Origin: Cyclobacteriaceae bacterium
GTDB taxonomy: Bacteria; Bacteroidota; Bacteroidia; Cytophagales; Cyclobacteriaceae
NCBI GenBank assembly: GCA_028281285.1
Contig: JANQKF010000019.1
Span: forward strand, 186,001-250,000
Length of the DNA stretch: 64,000 nt
Direction: 5' to 3'
Under the pieces are notes generated by a model. It was given only the letters and a program-made list of their open reading frames with translations. It ran no database searches and was not told the DNA's origin. How positions within the stretch are numbered: position 1 is the first letter of the stretch; each line of letters opens with the position of its first letter. The translations under genes and the position numbers were made by a program. This document shows, piece after piece, positions 1 through 7,714 of this stretch.

Positions 1-729
1 ATTCCAGAAGCCATCTCCATTTTATCGGAGGTCGTGAAACAGCCAATAGGGAAGCATAGAGTGGTTGCCGAGGCTAAAATGGATCTCGCTGATATTTATT
101 TACTCAATAAAGAACCTTGGGAGTCAATCTTGTTATATGCTCAAGTTGAGAAAATGTTCAAAGATGAACCTCTGGGTTATCAGGCAAAATTGAAAAGTGC
201 AAAGTTGTCCTACTTCAAGGGCGAATTTGAACTGGCCCAAGGGCATCTTGATATCCTGAAGCTGGCTACATCACGACAAATTGCCAATGATGCTCTTGAT
301 TTGAGTATCCTTATAAAGAATAATACTGTATTTGATTCTACAGATGTGGTAATGAAGGAGTACGCGAATATTGAGCTACTTATTTTCCAGAACCAACCCA
401 TGCTTGCAATCATTGAACTAAAAACGATGCTGGTGAAATATCCCGATCACAGTATCCAGGATGAGATCTACTATTTAATGGCACAAACAATGCGAAAATT
501 GGGTGATTTTGAAGGTGCCCTTGAGGCCCTGAATGAAATAAATCAGGGACATTATTTTGAAATTCTGGGTGATGATGCGTTGTTTCTTACAGCAGTCATC
601 AATGAAGAAGATTTGAAAAATGAAGATAAAGCGATGGAACTATACACCGATCTACTCAAAAAATTTCCAGGTAGTATTTACGTTGCCGAATCCAGAAAAC
701 GCTTCCGGGAATTGAGGGGTGACTTTTAA
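1..729 (+). CDS. Tetratricopeptide-repeat protein, 3' part only
   Basis: The reading frame is open from the first base, so the true start lies outside the window; the GTG at 34 is probably internal. The 242 visible residues are almost entirely paired amphipathic helices with TPR-like spacing (for example the segments around DIYLLNKEPWESILLYAQ and the C-terminal AMELYTDLLKKFPGS, which is a typical final TPR). Such proteins act as scaffolds. In Bacteroidota long TPR proteins of this kind are often exported, but the N-terminus that would show this is missing. No catalytic motif is visible. The polysaccharide genes begin about 400 bp downstream and there is no sign that this gene belongs to them. 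Confidence 0.75.
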   Translation: MPEAISILSEVVKQPIGKHRVVAEAKMDLADIYLLNKEPWESILLYAQVEKMFKDEPLGYQAKLKSAKLSYFKGEFELAQGHLDILKLATSRQIANDALDLSILIKNNTVFDSTDVVMKEYANIELLIFQNQPMLAIIELKTMLVKYPDHSIQDEIYYLMAQTMRKLGDFEGALEALNEINQGHYFEILGDDALFLTAVINEEDLKNEDKAMELYTDLLKKFPGSIYVAESRKRFRELRGDF

Positions 730-770
730 TTCACATTTCCTGCGTTACTCATTTTCTTTATTCACTTAAC

Positions 771-974
771 ATGTCCAAATCTTTTAATAATCTGAGAGTC
801 GGCAAGAAGTTCCGATTGACAAATTTTGGTGAAGTGTCGGATTTCGAGGTTGTCGAAATATTAGGCAATGGAGATTGTCGACTGAAAGATATCCATACCT
901 TGGAAAATTATAAGCTTTTTGATCTGATCAGATACGGTAAGGGCGAAGATTTTGAGGTCTTTGAAATCGGCTGA
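771..974 (+). CDS. Small uncharacterised protein, 67 aa
   Basis: ATG start 41 bp after the TPR gene on the same strand, so probably co-transcribed with it. The protein is short, charged, and predicted mostly beta (LRVGKKFRLTNFG, then FEVVEILGNGDCRLKDIHT, then a closing FEVFEIG), which suggests a small barrel or SH3-like fold. It has no signal peptide or membrane segment. I believe similar small proteins occur in Cytophagales genomes, but I do not know a function. Coding character is good: no rare-looking stretches and a sensible amino-acid composition. Confidence 0.6.
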   Translation: MSKSFNNLRVGKKFRLTNFGEVSDFEVVEILGNGDCRLKDIHTLENYKLFDLIRYGKGEDFEVFEIG

Positions 975-1054
975 CACTATGACTTGAGCCCAACAAAACT
1001 TTCAACGGCAATTTCTTTTTGTTGTTCCAAGGATGATGTTTTCAAAAAACAAAA

Positions 1055-1174
1055 ATGTTAATTGGAAATCAGACCTTTTTGATAGCCCTCTTGCTGTTAA
1101 TTGTGATTATATTATCGCTGAAATCACCAATAGATAGAAATGTCCTACTTCTCTCACGAAACTGCAGTTATTGA
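1055..1174 (+). CDS. Possible 39-aa hydrophobic peptide
   Basis: An ATG at 1055 opens a short frame that codes for a peptide with one strongly hydrophobic stretch (about residues 8-23, FLIALLLLIVIILSL), followed by a short polar tail. The last third overlaps the start of the wbpD-like gene in another frame. It could be a one-helix membrane peptide or a leader ORF coupled to wbpD, but AT-rich spacer DNA can give such frames by chance. No homology is recognised. Confidence 0.2.
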   Translation: MLIGNQTFLIALLLLIVIILSLKSPIDRNVLLLSRNCSY

Positions 1175-1712
1175 CGATGGTTGTCGAATAGGTGAAGGAA
1201 CAAAGATTTGGCACTTTTCGCATATTATGAATGATTGTGTAATTGGAGCTAAATGTAATATCGGGCAGAATGTTGTAGTGAGTCCCCAGGTGGTTTTGGG
1301 GGATAATGTCAAGGTTCAAAACAATGTTAGCATATACACAGGAGTTATCTGTGAAGATGATGTGTTTCTTGGGCCTTCGATGGTATTTACAAATGTGATC
1401 AACCCGAGAAGTCATGTAAATCGAAGAAATGAATATCAGAAAACCGTAGTATCCAAAGGAGCTACGATTGGGGCCAATGCCACGATAATTTGTGGAAATC
1501 AAATAGGAAGATTTTCAATGATAGGGGCAGGAGCTGTCATAACCAGGGAAGTATTGCCATATGCGCTTGTGATAGGCAACCCGGGTAGGCAGGTAGGCTG
1601 GGTAAGTGAATATGGTCATCGACTGAAATTCGATGAAAGTGGCAATGCCACCTGCCCTGAGTCCGGAGAGGTTTATGAGAACATTGACGGGAAAGTAAAT
1701 AGAATTAAATGA
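1140..1712 (+). CDS. wbpD: UDP-2-acetamido-3-amino-glucuronate N-acetyltransferase (WbpD/WlbB-like)
   Basis: A left-handed parallel beta-helix acetyltransferase of 190 aa. Hexapeptide repeats run through about residues 10-145 (for example IGEGTKIWHFSHI, IGAKCNIGQNVVV, IGANATIICG, IGAGAVI), ending in the usual GNPGRQVGW loop. Known members acetylate the 3-amino group of UDP-GlcNAc3NA in the UDP-ManNAc3NAcA pathway, using acetyl-CoA in the cytoplasm. The start is fixed by an in-frame TAG at 1131. The stop overlaps the next gene's start (ATGA at 1709), so the two are coupled. The pairing with a WlbA-type oxidase supports this substrate over a generic serine/sugar acetyltransferase. Confidence 0.85.
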   Translation: MSYFSHETAVIDDGCRIGEGTKIWHFSHIMNDCVIGAKCNIGQNVVVSPQVVLGDNVKVQNNVSIYTGVICEDDVFLGPSMVFTNVINPRSHVNRRNEYQKTVVSKGATIGANATIICGNQIGRFSMIGAGAVITREVLPYALVIGNPGRQVGWVSEYGHRLKFDESGNATCPESGEVYENIDGKVNRIK

Positions 1713-2695
1713 AGAACTTTGCATTGATCGGAGCTTCAGGGTACATCGCACCTCGTCATCTTAAGGCTATAAAGGAGACCAACAACAACCTCGTGGCGGC
1801 CCTGGACAGATTTGATAGTGTTGGGATCATAGACTCGTATTTTCCAAAAGCAGATTTTTTCGTGGAGTTCGAGCGGTTTGACAGACACATAGCAAAATTG
1901 AAATTCGAACGTGACATAGGAGTAGACTATACAAGTATTTGTACCCCCAACTACTTGCACGATGCTCATATTAGAATGGCACTTAGAGCTGGATCGAACG
2001 TGATTTGTGAAAAACCCTTGGTGCTTAATCCCTGGAATATCGACTCACTCAGAAAGATTGAGGAAATAACGGGAAATAGAATCTGGAATGTCCTACAGTT
2101 GAGACTGCATCCAAGTATTGTTGCATTTAAGAAGATGGTTGATGACGGTCCGAAAGACAAGGTATATGATTTGGATCTGACTTATTTGACTTCTCGAGGG
2201 CATTGGTACTATACGTCCTGGAAAGGAGACGTGCAAAAGTCGGGCGGGATAGCGACAAATATCGGAGTCCATTTTTTTGATATGCTTTGCTGGATTTTCG
2301 GAGGGGTTAAATCAAATGTAGTGCATATACACGAGCACGACAGAGCTTCTGGATATTTAGAACTCGACCGCTGCAATGTGCGGTGGTTCCTTTCGATTAA
2401 TGAGGAACTATTGCCCGAAGAACTGAAAGAAAAGGGGCAAAGGACATACAGGTCCTTTTTGCTTGAAGGGAATGAGGTCGAATTCAGTGATGGTTTTACG
2501 GATCTTCATACAGAAGTGTATAAACAAATACTTAATGGCAGTGGATTTGGAATTGACGAAGCTTCCAATGCTATCGATATTGTTCACAACATAAGACATG
2601 CTAAACCTGTAGGTGTGGTAGGGGATTATCATCCATTGGCAAAAAGGCCACTTGATGAGCATCCATTTACCAAAAACAACAAAAATTCTGTTTGA
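1709..2695 (+). CDS. wbpB: UDP-N-acetyl-2-amino-2-deoxyglucuronate oxidase (WbpB/WlbA-like)
   Basis: A Gfo/Idh/MocA-family dehydrogenase of 328 aa that closely resembles Bordetella WlbA from end to end. It has an N-terminal Rossmann motif (FALIGASGYIAPRHLKAI), ICTPNYLHDAHI before strand 4, the family Glu-Lys-Pro at 101-103, and a TSRGHWYYTSWKGD / ATNIGVHFFDML substrate-domain signature. WlbA/WbpB oxidises the C3 hydroxyl of UDP-GlcNAcA with NAD+, before transamination by WbpE and acetylation by WbpD. It overlaps wbpD by 4 bp. The 6-dehydrogenase (WbpA), aminotransferase (WbpE) and epimerase (WbpI) are not in the window. It ends 34 bp from the convergent sugar-transferase gene, and no clear terminator lies between them. 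Confidence 0.88.
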   Translation: MKNFALIGASGYIAPRHLKAIKETNNNLVAALDRFDSVGIIDSYFPKADFFVEFERFDRHIAKLKFERDIGVDYTSICTPNYLHDAHIRMALRAGSNVICEKPLVLNPWNIDSLRKIEEITGNRIWNVLQLRLHPSIVAFKKMVDDGPKDKVYDLDLTYLTSRGHWYYTSWKGDVQKSGGIATNIGVHFFDMLCWIFGGVKSNVVHIHEHDRASGYLELDRCNVRWFLSINEELLPEELKEKGQRTYRSFLLEGNEVEFSDGFTDLHTEVYKQILNGSGFGIDEASNAIDIVHNIRHAKPVGVVGDYHPLAKRPLDEHPFTKNNKNSV

Positions 2696-2729
2696 TTAAT
2701 CAGACTTTAGAGGCGTTAATCCAAGGCAT

Positions 2730-3881
2730 TTATTTACTTCTCGCTCTCCTAAACAGAATATTTCGAAACGCCTTCAATAAATAAATGAAATCCGTTTTAA
2801 AGGGTGCAACTTCATACGAATCCAGGTATTTCTTTTCAGATGCCTGAATTTCTTCCAACGTCTTAGGCATGTCTACATAATAGGGGGGCACGAGTCCTGG
2901 TTTATGTTTCAAGCGCTGCGCTTGGAATTCCGAGTCATATAAACTGAAATACTGATTGCTCAACGGCCTGACCCCAACAAGTTTCAGGTCTCCTTTGATC
3001 AAATTCAACAACATAGGAATTTCATCAAGAAAGTACTTTCTGAAAAATCGTCCTACGAGTGAAATGCGAAAGTCATCTTGGAATTTACCACCTTCTTTAA
3101 GGTTGTTGGTTTTATGAATGTAGTTCTGGATATATTCCGCATAAGGAAACATCGTTCTCAGCTTGTACACCTTAATCTGTTTTCCGTTTTTTCCCTTTCG
3201 AGGGAGTCTCAGAAAAATTCTATAAGACTTTTCGGTTATACTATCAGGGCTGAATTCCTTTCTTGCAACAAAGTACATTAGATTTTCATCGATTAAGGTA
3301 TCCAGAATTTCAAAACCGCAATAGTTTAGCCGGCCCAAGGTTTCGGTTCTGGAAATTGCCCTGTTTCTTCCTGCAGTAACAAAAAAATAGAGTTTATCCA
3401 GAAGTATGATTTTTGGAAATACTCGTTTAAAAATATAGTCGAAGAAATAGTAAATATAATTCAGCACTCTCGGGTACTTCCTCAGTAATCTGGCTTTTCG
3501 AAGCTGGTAGGTCTCAACACAGCCCATAAATATTCCTCCTGATTTCAGCTTCTTGTTGAATGACAGGAATAGATTGTTGACGTGAAGGGTATCATTAATA
3601 TGCTTAAGGTTGAACATAAAATTGTACCGGTTGGAAGGCTCTCGGCAAGAAGGAAAATTATCAACGTTAAACGATGTGGAGGTTTTCAGAACAGCACAAC
3701 TAGCATCTGAATAATCTAGATAATATTGTCTGGCGAATTTTTCAGCCTTGGGTGAGAGCTCTTTCCTAAGAATTTGACCTGTGGAGAAATCGACTTCCTT
3801 TTGGTCAACCAACAACTTCTCAAGAACGAAGTTTTCTTCGGAAAGGTCAATGGTGCCATATTGCTCGTCAAAAAGGGTCAA
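2730..3881 (-). CDS. Sugar-phosphate transferase with methyltransferase-like N-terminal part
   Basis: Residues about 220-383 match the bacterial sugar transferase (polyprenyl-phosphate glycosyl-1-phosphate transferase) core: KVYKLRTM at 237-244, DEIP at 286-289, GDLKLVGVRPLS at 297-308 and KPGLVPP. The N-terminal hydrophobic re-entrant helix normally preceding this core is absent. Instead, residues about 50-210 look like the C-terminal half of a SAM methyltransferase (LKSGGIFMGCVET; LGRLNYCGFEI), with a hydrophobic patch at 139-169. I recall this architecture in other Bacteroidota polysaccharide loci. It probably starts repeat-unit synthesis on undecaprenyl phosphate, but that is inference. 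The start is a TTG at 3881, because an in-frame stop lies five codons upstream and the next ATG is far inside. It is the last gene of the long - strand run. Confidence 0.75.
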   Translation of the reverse strand: MTLFDEQYGTIDLSEENFVLEKLLVDQKEVDFSTGQILRKELSPKAEKFARQYYLDYSDASCAVLKTSTSFNVDNFPSCREPSNRYNFMFNLKHINDTLHVNNLFLSFNKKLKSGGIFMGCVETYQLRKARLLRKYPRVLNYIYYFFDYIFKRVFPKIILLDKLYFFVTAGRNRAISRTETLGRLNYCGFEILDTLIDENLMYFVARKEFSPDSITEKSYRIFLRLPRKGKNGKQIKVYKLRTMFPYAEYIQNYIHKTNNLKEGGKFQDDFRISLVGRFFRKYFLDEIPMLLNLIKGDLKLVGVRPLSNQYFSLYDSEFQAQRLKHKPGLVPPYYVDMPKTLEEIQASEKKYLDSYEVAPFKTDFIYLLKAFRNILFRRARSK

Positions 3882-4087
3882 GTTTTTCGGTTTCTAACTA
3901 TTTGGCGAAGGTCGAACTAACAATTAAACAAGATTTTTTAAAGATTCAGAGTTATTCATGCGTTAATTTTATTTATGTATGGTACATATTCATGGGGGTG
4001 AACATCGTCTTTCTGATCAAATCAACATGCAGCTAGAGATATCACATGCCTTCGAAACCGCCATCCACGAGGTTGGAGATCACAGAT

Positions 4088-5206
4088 CTATTGAAATTGG
4101 TATTGAAATTCCGGGTCCTTTCTTATGACTTCAATGCTCTGAGGATAATTTTCAATTAGCCAGATTGTAAGGCGTGTCAGATCCACCTTCTCTTTGAACA
4201 AGCGGGTCTTTTTTTGAGACCAGGTTGCTTTATAATCCGGGGTAGAAAATAACTCTTTCATTATTGAAAAGATCCTTTCCGGCTCGTTCGTTTTTACCCC
4301 CCAACCCAAATTATAGTTAGACTCTAAATCGTTCAAGTATTCGATTTTGCCAACAAAATCATTGAATCGAATAAAAGGAGTTCCCAATATACCCGCCTCA
4401 GCACACATGGTTTGGCTGTCTCCGATAAACAACGCAGCAAAGAACATCAAGTCTTGCATCTTGTTTGGAGGTATTCTAACCTGATATTTTAGAAGATCTT
4501 CGGAGAGTTGATCTTCGGATGTAATAAAGACCCTTCCCCTGGGTTCCAGAAAATCAATTATGCGATTTAGCAGTGATTTATGAATGCCTCTGTGTTTCCC
4601 TTCAATGTCATGGCCTGCGGTAAGGCTGACTAGCCGAACTATGAAAAAAGTATCGTGCTCGAATAGGTCAAGTTCTTTCAGGATCGACTTGTCTGGCGAA
4701 AAGTAACTGGGATTGAGATAAGCCATCTTCTGGATACCATTATAGGCGATTTTTTTATGGGAGTACGGGCCAACGGAGGTATATTCCGGAGCTACGATGA
4801 AGCTGGCAAAAGGATAGGTTGCTTTACAAAAAAGCCTGTTTATTTCGAAATCGTCTTCATTAAAAATAAAGGAGGGTATGCGTTTTAATCGACCAATGTG
4901 TGCGATGGAAATGTCTGTTCCTAAAAGAAAGTCGGGCTTCTCTTTCCGAATTTCTTTATAGAGGTTAATGTCCTGTGTGATCAGCTCACCAATACCCTTG
5001 GAGATGATGGATAGGATATTTTTTCTTCGACTCTTTTTTTCACTGATTTTTGTATACACCTCCTTTTCGCTTTGAAGTAGGTTTTCAAGAATGTCCTTTT
5101 GCCGGATTACGATTTTTGTCTCGTATCCCTTTTCGCGCAGCCCTCTTATCACATACTTGAACAAGTAATAATGAGCGGGATGATTAAGGGAGAACAGTAC
5201 TTTCAT
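4088..5206 (-). CDS. DUF354-family protein (GT-B-like)
   Basis: 372 aa with the features of the DUF354 family: an N-terminal FSLNHPAHYYLFKYVI segment, DISIAHIGRLKRIPSFIFNEDDFE around residue 115, and a C-terminal GDSQTMCAEAGILGTPFI nucleotide-binding-like loop. The fold is that of GT-B glycosyltransferases (MurG/UDP-GlcNAc 2-epimerase-like). Members sit in capsule and O-antigen loci, but their exact reaction is not known to me. It overlaps hisF2 by 1 bp, so it is probably translated with the acetamidino-sugar genes and may act on that sugar. No signal peptide. A 206-bp gap separates it from the sugar transferase gene downstream. Confidence 0.75.
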   Translation of the reverse strand: MKVLFSLNHPAHYYLFKYVIRGLREKGYETKIVIRQKDILENLLQSEKEVYTKISEKKSRRKNILSIISKGIGELITQDINLYKEIRKEKPDFLLGTDISIAHIGRLKRIPSFIFNEDDFEINRLFCKATYPFASFIVAPEYTSVGPYSHKKIAYNGIQKMAYLNPSYFSPDKSILKELDLFEHDTFFIVRLVSLTAGHDIEGKHRGIHKSLLNRIIDFLEPRGRVFITSEDQLSEDLLKYQVRIPPNKMQDLMFFAALFIGDSQTMCAEAGILGTPFIRFNDFVGKIEYLNDLESNYNLGWGVKTNEPERIFSIMKELFSTPDYKATWSQKKTRLFKEKVDLTRLTIWLIENYPQSIEVIRKDPEFQYQFQ

Positions 5207-5961
5207 TAGAACATTACTTTCAAATCGGCCGGATCGGGATAGTTGATCAAAACGGCCTTACGAGGGCCATGATAAACGAACATTGAACCTGCAGCAACAG
5301 CCGATGCATAGGAGTCGACTGCAGCCCTGAAATCATCATGATTGGAAGCTCCACCTGACGCCACGACTGGAATTGTGACAGCCGAGGCCACCGAATTGAC
5401 CAATTCTAGATCATAACCCGACATCGTACCATCTTTGTCGATCGAATTGATTAGTATTTCTCCTGCTCCCATGTCTTCAATCAGTCGAGCGAAATTGACC
5501 GGATCCAGGCCTGTCGATTTACGCCCTCCAAAGGCGTAGACCTGTTTTTTACCAAAAACTTTCTTTTTGACATCAATGGATACTACAATCGTAGAACTTC
5601 CAAAGACCTCAGCGGCCTCCTTTATAAAATCGGGTCTTTCCGTAGCGCAAGTATTGATAACGACCTTCTCGGCTCCGGCCTTTATGATTTGTTCGATGTC
5701 CTCAATACGGCTGATACCACCTCCTACAGCAAACGGCATATTTGCCTCGTTACCCACTTTGTCAACGAAGTCGAGTGAAATAGTTCTGTTTTCCTTACTG
5801 GCCAGAATGTCCAGAAAGACAAGTTCATCGGCCTTTAAATCATTGAAAAGCTTAACGGCATTAATAGGGTCTCCTATGTACCGAAAGTCCTTGAACTTTA
5901 CTGATTTTACCAGACCGTTGTTCTTTAGAAGGAGAACAGGTATGACTCTTGGCCTAAACAC
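5206..5961 (-). CDS. hisF2: HisF2/WbuZ-type cyclase-like subunit for sugar amidination
   Basis: A TIM-barrel protein of the HisF superfamily, 251 aa. It is not the histidine enzyme: catalytic Asp11 of HisF is replaced by Leu (PVLLLKNNGLVKS, residues 8-20) while Asp130 is kept, a pattern I associate with the AglZ/HisF2/WbuZ acetamidino-modification subfamily. Known role by family: with HisH2 it forms an ammonia channel that feeds the WbpG amidotransferase, which converts an N-acetyl group of a UDP-sugar to an acetamidino group. GTG start 3 bp after the hisH2 stop; the other three flanking junctions also overlap or touch, so DUF354, hisF2, hisH2 and wbpG form one unit. Confidence 0.88.
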   Translation of the reverse strand: MFRPRVIPVLLLKNNGLVKSVKFKDFRYIGDPINAVKLFNDLKADELVFLDILASKENRTISLDFVDKVGNEANMPFAVGGGISRIEDIEQIIKAGAEKVVINTCATERPDFIKEAAEVFGSSTIVVSIDVKKKVFGKKQVYAFGGRKSTGLDPVNFARLIEDMGAGEILINSIDKDGTMSGYDLELVNSVASAVTIPVVASGGASNHDDFRAAVDSYASAVAAGSMFVYHGPRKAVLINYPDPADLKVMF

Positions 5962-5964
5962 ACT

Positions 5965-6588
5965 TTAAGTTAACTCTACAAAATTCTTTATCAACTTTTC
6001 TCCGACATCGTGGCTCTTCTCTGGGTGAAACTGTGTACCCCAAATGTTGTCTCTTTGAATGGCTGAGGTAAAAGTATACTCATAGTCAGTAGTTGCCAAA
6101 ACGTCCTCTGGATCATTGCAAACAATATGATAGGCATGAACAAAGTAGAAACTTGAGTCATTAGATATTCCCTGACTAAATTGAGTATCTCTGGTAAATG
6201 CCGCATTATTCCAGCCGGTATGAGGGACCTTATGTTGAAGCCGGTCTTGAATGTTGAATTTAACCACCTCAGCATCAAACCAACCCAACCCTTCGGCATT
6301 TCCTTCTGTACTTGTCTTCGCCATAAGCTGCATTCCAAGACAAATACCCAGAACAGGAGTTTTGTCGTTAAGCACTCGTTGGTTCAATACATCCCAAATG
6401 TCAAATTCCTTTAACTTGCTACAAGCTTGAGAAAAATGACCAACACCTGGTAATACCAATTTCTCCGCCTTGGCAATCTGGGACGGCTCTCTGGTTATCC
6501 TGGACTTCGCACCAATTCGTTCAAATTTCTTTTGAACTGAGCGGAGATTACCCATTCCATAGTCAATAATTACGATATCACCGAGCAT
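5965..6588 (-). CDS. hisH2: HisH2/WbuY-type glutamine amidotransferase subunit
   Basis: Class I glutamine amidotransferase of 207 aa. The nucleophile elbow GICLGMQ places Cys at 83, and the catalytic His188 and Glu190 lie in QFHPEKS; PGVGHF and YFVHAYHI are also conserved. It would hydrolyse glutamine and pass ammonia to HisF2. Close similarity to histidine-pathway HisH is expected, but no other his gene is present, and the position between hisF2 and wbpG indicates the acetamidino-sugar role. Its start overlaps the end of wbpG by 11 bp, consistent with translational coupling. Confidence 0.88.
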   Translation of the reverse strand: MLGDIVIIDYGMGNLRSVQKKFERIGAKSRITREPSQIAKAEKLVLPGVGHFSQACSKLKEFDIWDVLNQRVLNDKTPVLGICLGMQLMAKTSTEGNAEGLGWFDAEVVKFNIQDRLQHKVPHTGWNNAAFTRDTQFSQGISNDSSFYFVHAYHIVCNDPEDVLATTDYEYTFTSAIQRDNIWGTQFHPEKSHDVGEKLIKNFVELT

Positions 6589-7714
6589 ACTTCAAGTAAA
6601 GGATTTTTGGCAAAGCCTTCATTTGAGTAGCCATTTTTATTGGCCATCTCAAGATCCGCATAAGGGGAAGAAGTGTTTTATAATCGTCATGCGACTTGAT
6701 CGGCATATTCATGATTTCTTCCCATTCCTTTGACGAAATTCCCAATTTATTAACCGCGTAGTCCACTGTCTCTTGCTCATAAATGTATGGGCTGGATTCG
6801 ATTTCTGATAGTGCTTCGGCCCTTGTGCACTGTCCGGAACGAATCAAGGCTGAAAGTTCCGTTTTACGCTTATCAATATTGAATTTCTGTGGCAGATAAT
6901 ACGATTGAAAGAATTTTGTAAAGTGGTTTTCATGATGGTGTCCACCGTAATACTCCCAATCCAATTCCTGTTTCAATATTTGGTCCACTTCCGTCTTATT
7001 GTAGTCGATGAACTCCATCAATCGAAATTCACGAATGCCTTTTACCCAGATATAGAATTGCAGCTTCGCAACGCTCATATGAGGAAAACTTTTGATTCGC
7101 CTTATTTTTCCAAATTTTTTGTGAACGTCCTTGACGTATAAGGGGTCCATATAGGTCCAGCTGATCGGAGAGGTTCCCTCTGTTCTGAAAGAATGGCCGT
7201 TGAGGATATATTTGAGACCTTCTTTGCTGGCCACGTGATAGAGCACGGAATAAATGGCATAATCCGTAGGAATGTCGGCATCGGGTGTGGAGGATTTCAA
7301 AAAGGCGACCTGGAGATCCTTGAACTCCTCCCAATCCGCCACGATTGTATAGAGTTCAACATCCAATTTTTGACAGGCGTTTTTAATGTTCCTCACCGAA
7401 ATGTCAGAATTCCAACCATTGTCAAAGTGTACAGCCAATGGCCGGAGGCCCAACCTTTTTGCGGTAAGAAGTGTATATGTGCTGTCCCGGCCTCCGCTTA
7501 CACCCACTATGCAATCGTACTTTTTGTTGCGACCGGCTTTTTTAATTCGAGCAATCATTTGTTGTAGCTCGACTTCCAGAGTAGGGCCTAAGGGATGGGC
7601 CTTTTCAAGTTCATCATGAATCTTGCAATATTTGCATTCACCGAATTCATCGTACCAGATATCTTCTATGGTATCATCCAAAATGCATCGACTACATATC
7701 TGCTCCTTATGCAT
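6578..7714 (-). CDS. wbpG: N-acetyl sugar amidotransferase (WbpG/PseA/WbuX-like)
   Basis: 378 aa. The N-terminus carries a Cys cluster (CSRC at 7-10 and CKYC at 27-30), probably a zinc site. It is followed by the ATP-pyrophosphatase P-loop GVSGGRDSTY (71-80) and the family-typical NGHSFRTEGTSPISWTYMDP. The enzyme adenylates the amide oxygen of an N-acetyl sugar and replaces it with ammonia from HisH2/HisF2, giving an acetamidino (amidine) group. In Pseudomonas aeruginosa O5 the substrate is the ManNAc3NAcA made by WbpA-B-E-D-I, and wbpB and wbpD homologues lie 4 kb away here, so the same product is plausible. It overlaps the preceding gene by 8 bp. Confidence 0.9.
   Translation of the reverse strand: MHKEQICSRCILDDTIEDIWYDEFGECKYCKIHDELEKAHPLGPTLEVELQQMIARIKKAGRNKKYDCIVGVSGGRDSTYTLLTAKRLGLRPLAVHFDNGWNSDISVRNIKNACQKLDVELYTIVADWEEFKDLQVAFLKSSTPDADIPTDYAIYSVLYHVASKEGLKYILNGHSFRTEGTSPISWTYMDPLYVKDVHKKFGKIRRIKSFPHMSVAKLQFYIWVKGIREFRLMEFIDYNKTEVDQILKQELDWEYYGGHHHENHFTKFFQSYYLPQKFNIDKRKTELSALIRSGQCTRAEALSEIESSPYIYEQETVDYAVNKLGISSKEWEEIMNMPIKSHDDYKTLLPLMRILRWPIKMATQMKALPKILYLKYAR

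Noticed and set aside
991-1024. Terminator between the 67-aa gene and wbpD
   Set aside because: CAACAAAA and TTTTGTTG can pair, but the 18-nt loop is large, the stem is A-T rich and no T-run follows.
4026-4130. 34-aa + strand ORF in the 3882-4087 gap
   Set aside because: Half of it overlaps the DUF354 gene antisense, and it lacks any motif or partner; the gap otherwise shows no structure.
5206-6588. Histidine biosynthesis genes hisF and hisH
   Set aside because: Asp11 is missing in the HisF-like protein, no other his gene is near, and wbpG overlaps the pair; acetamidino-sugar synthesis fits better.
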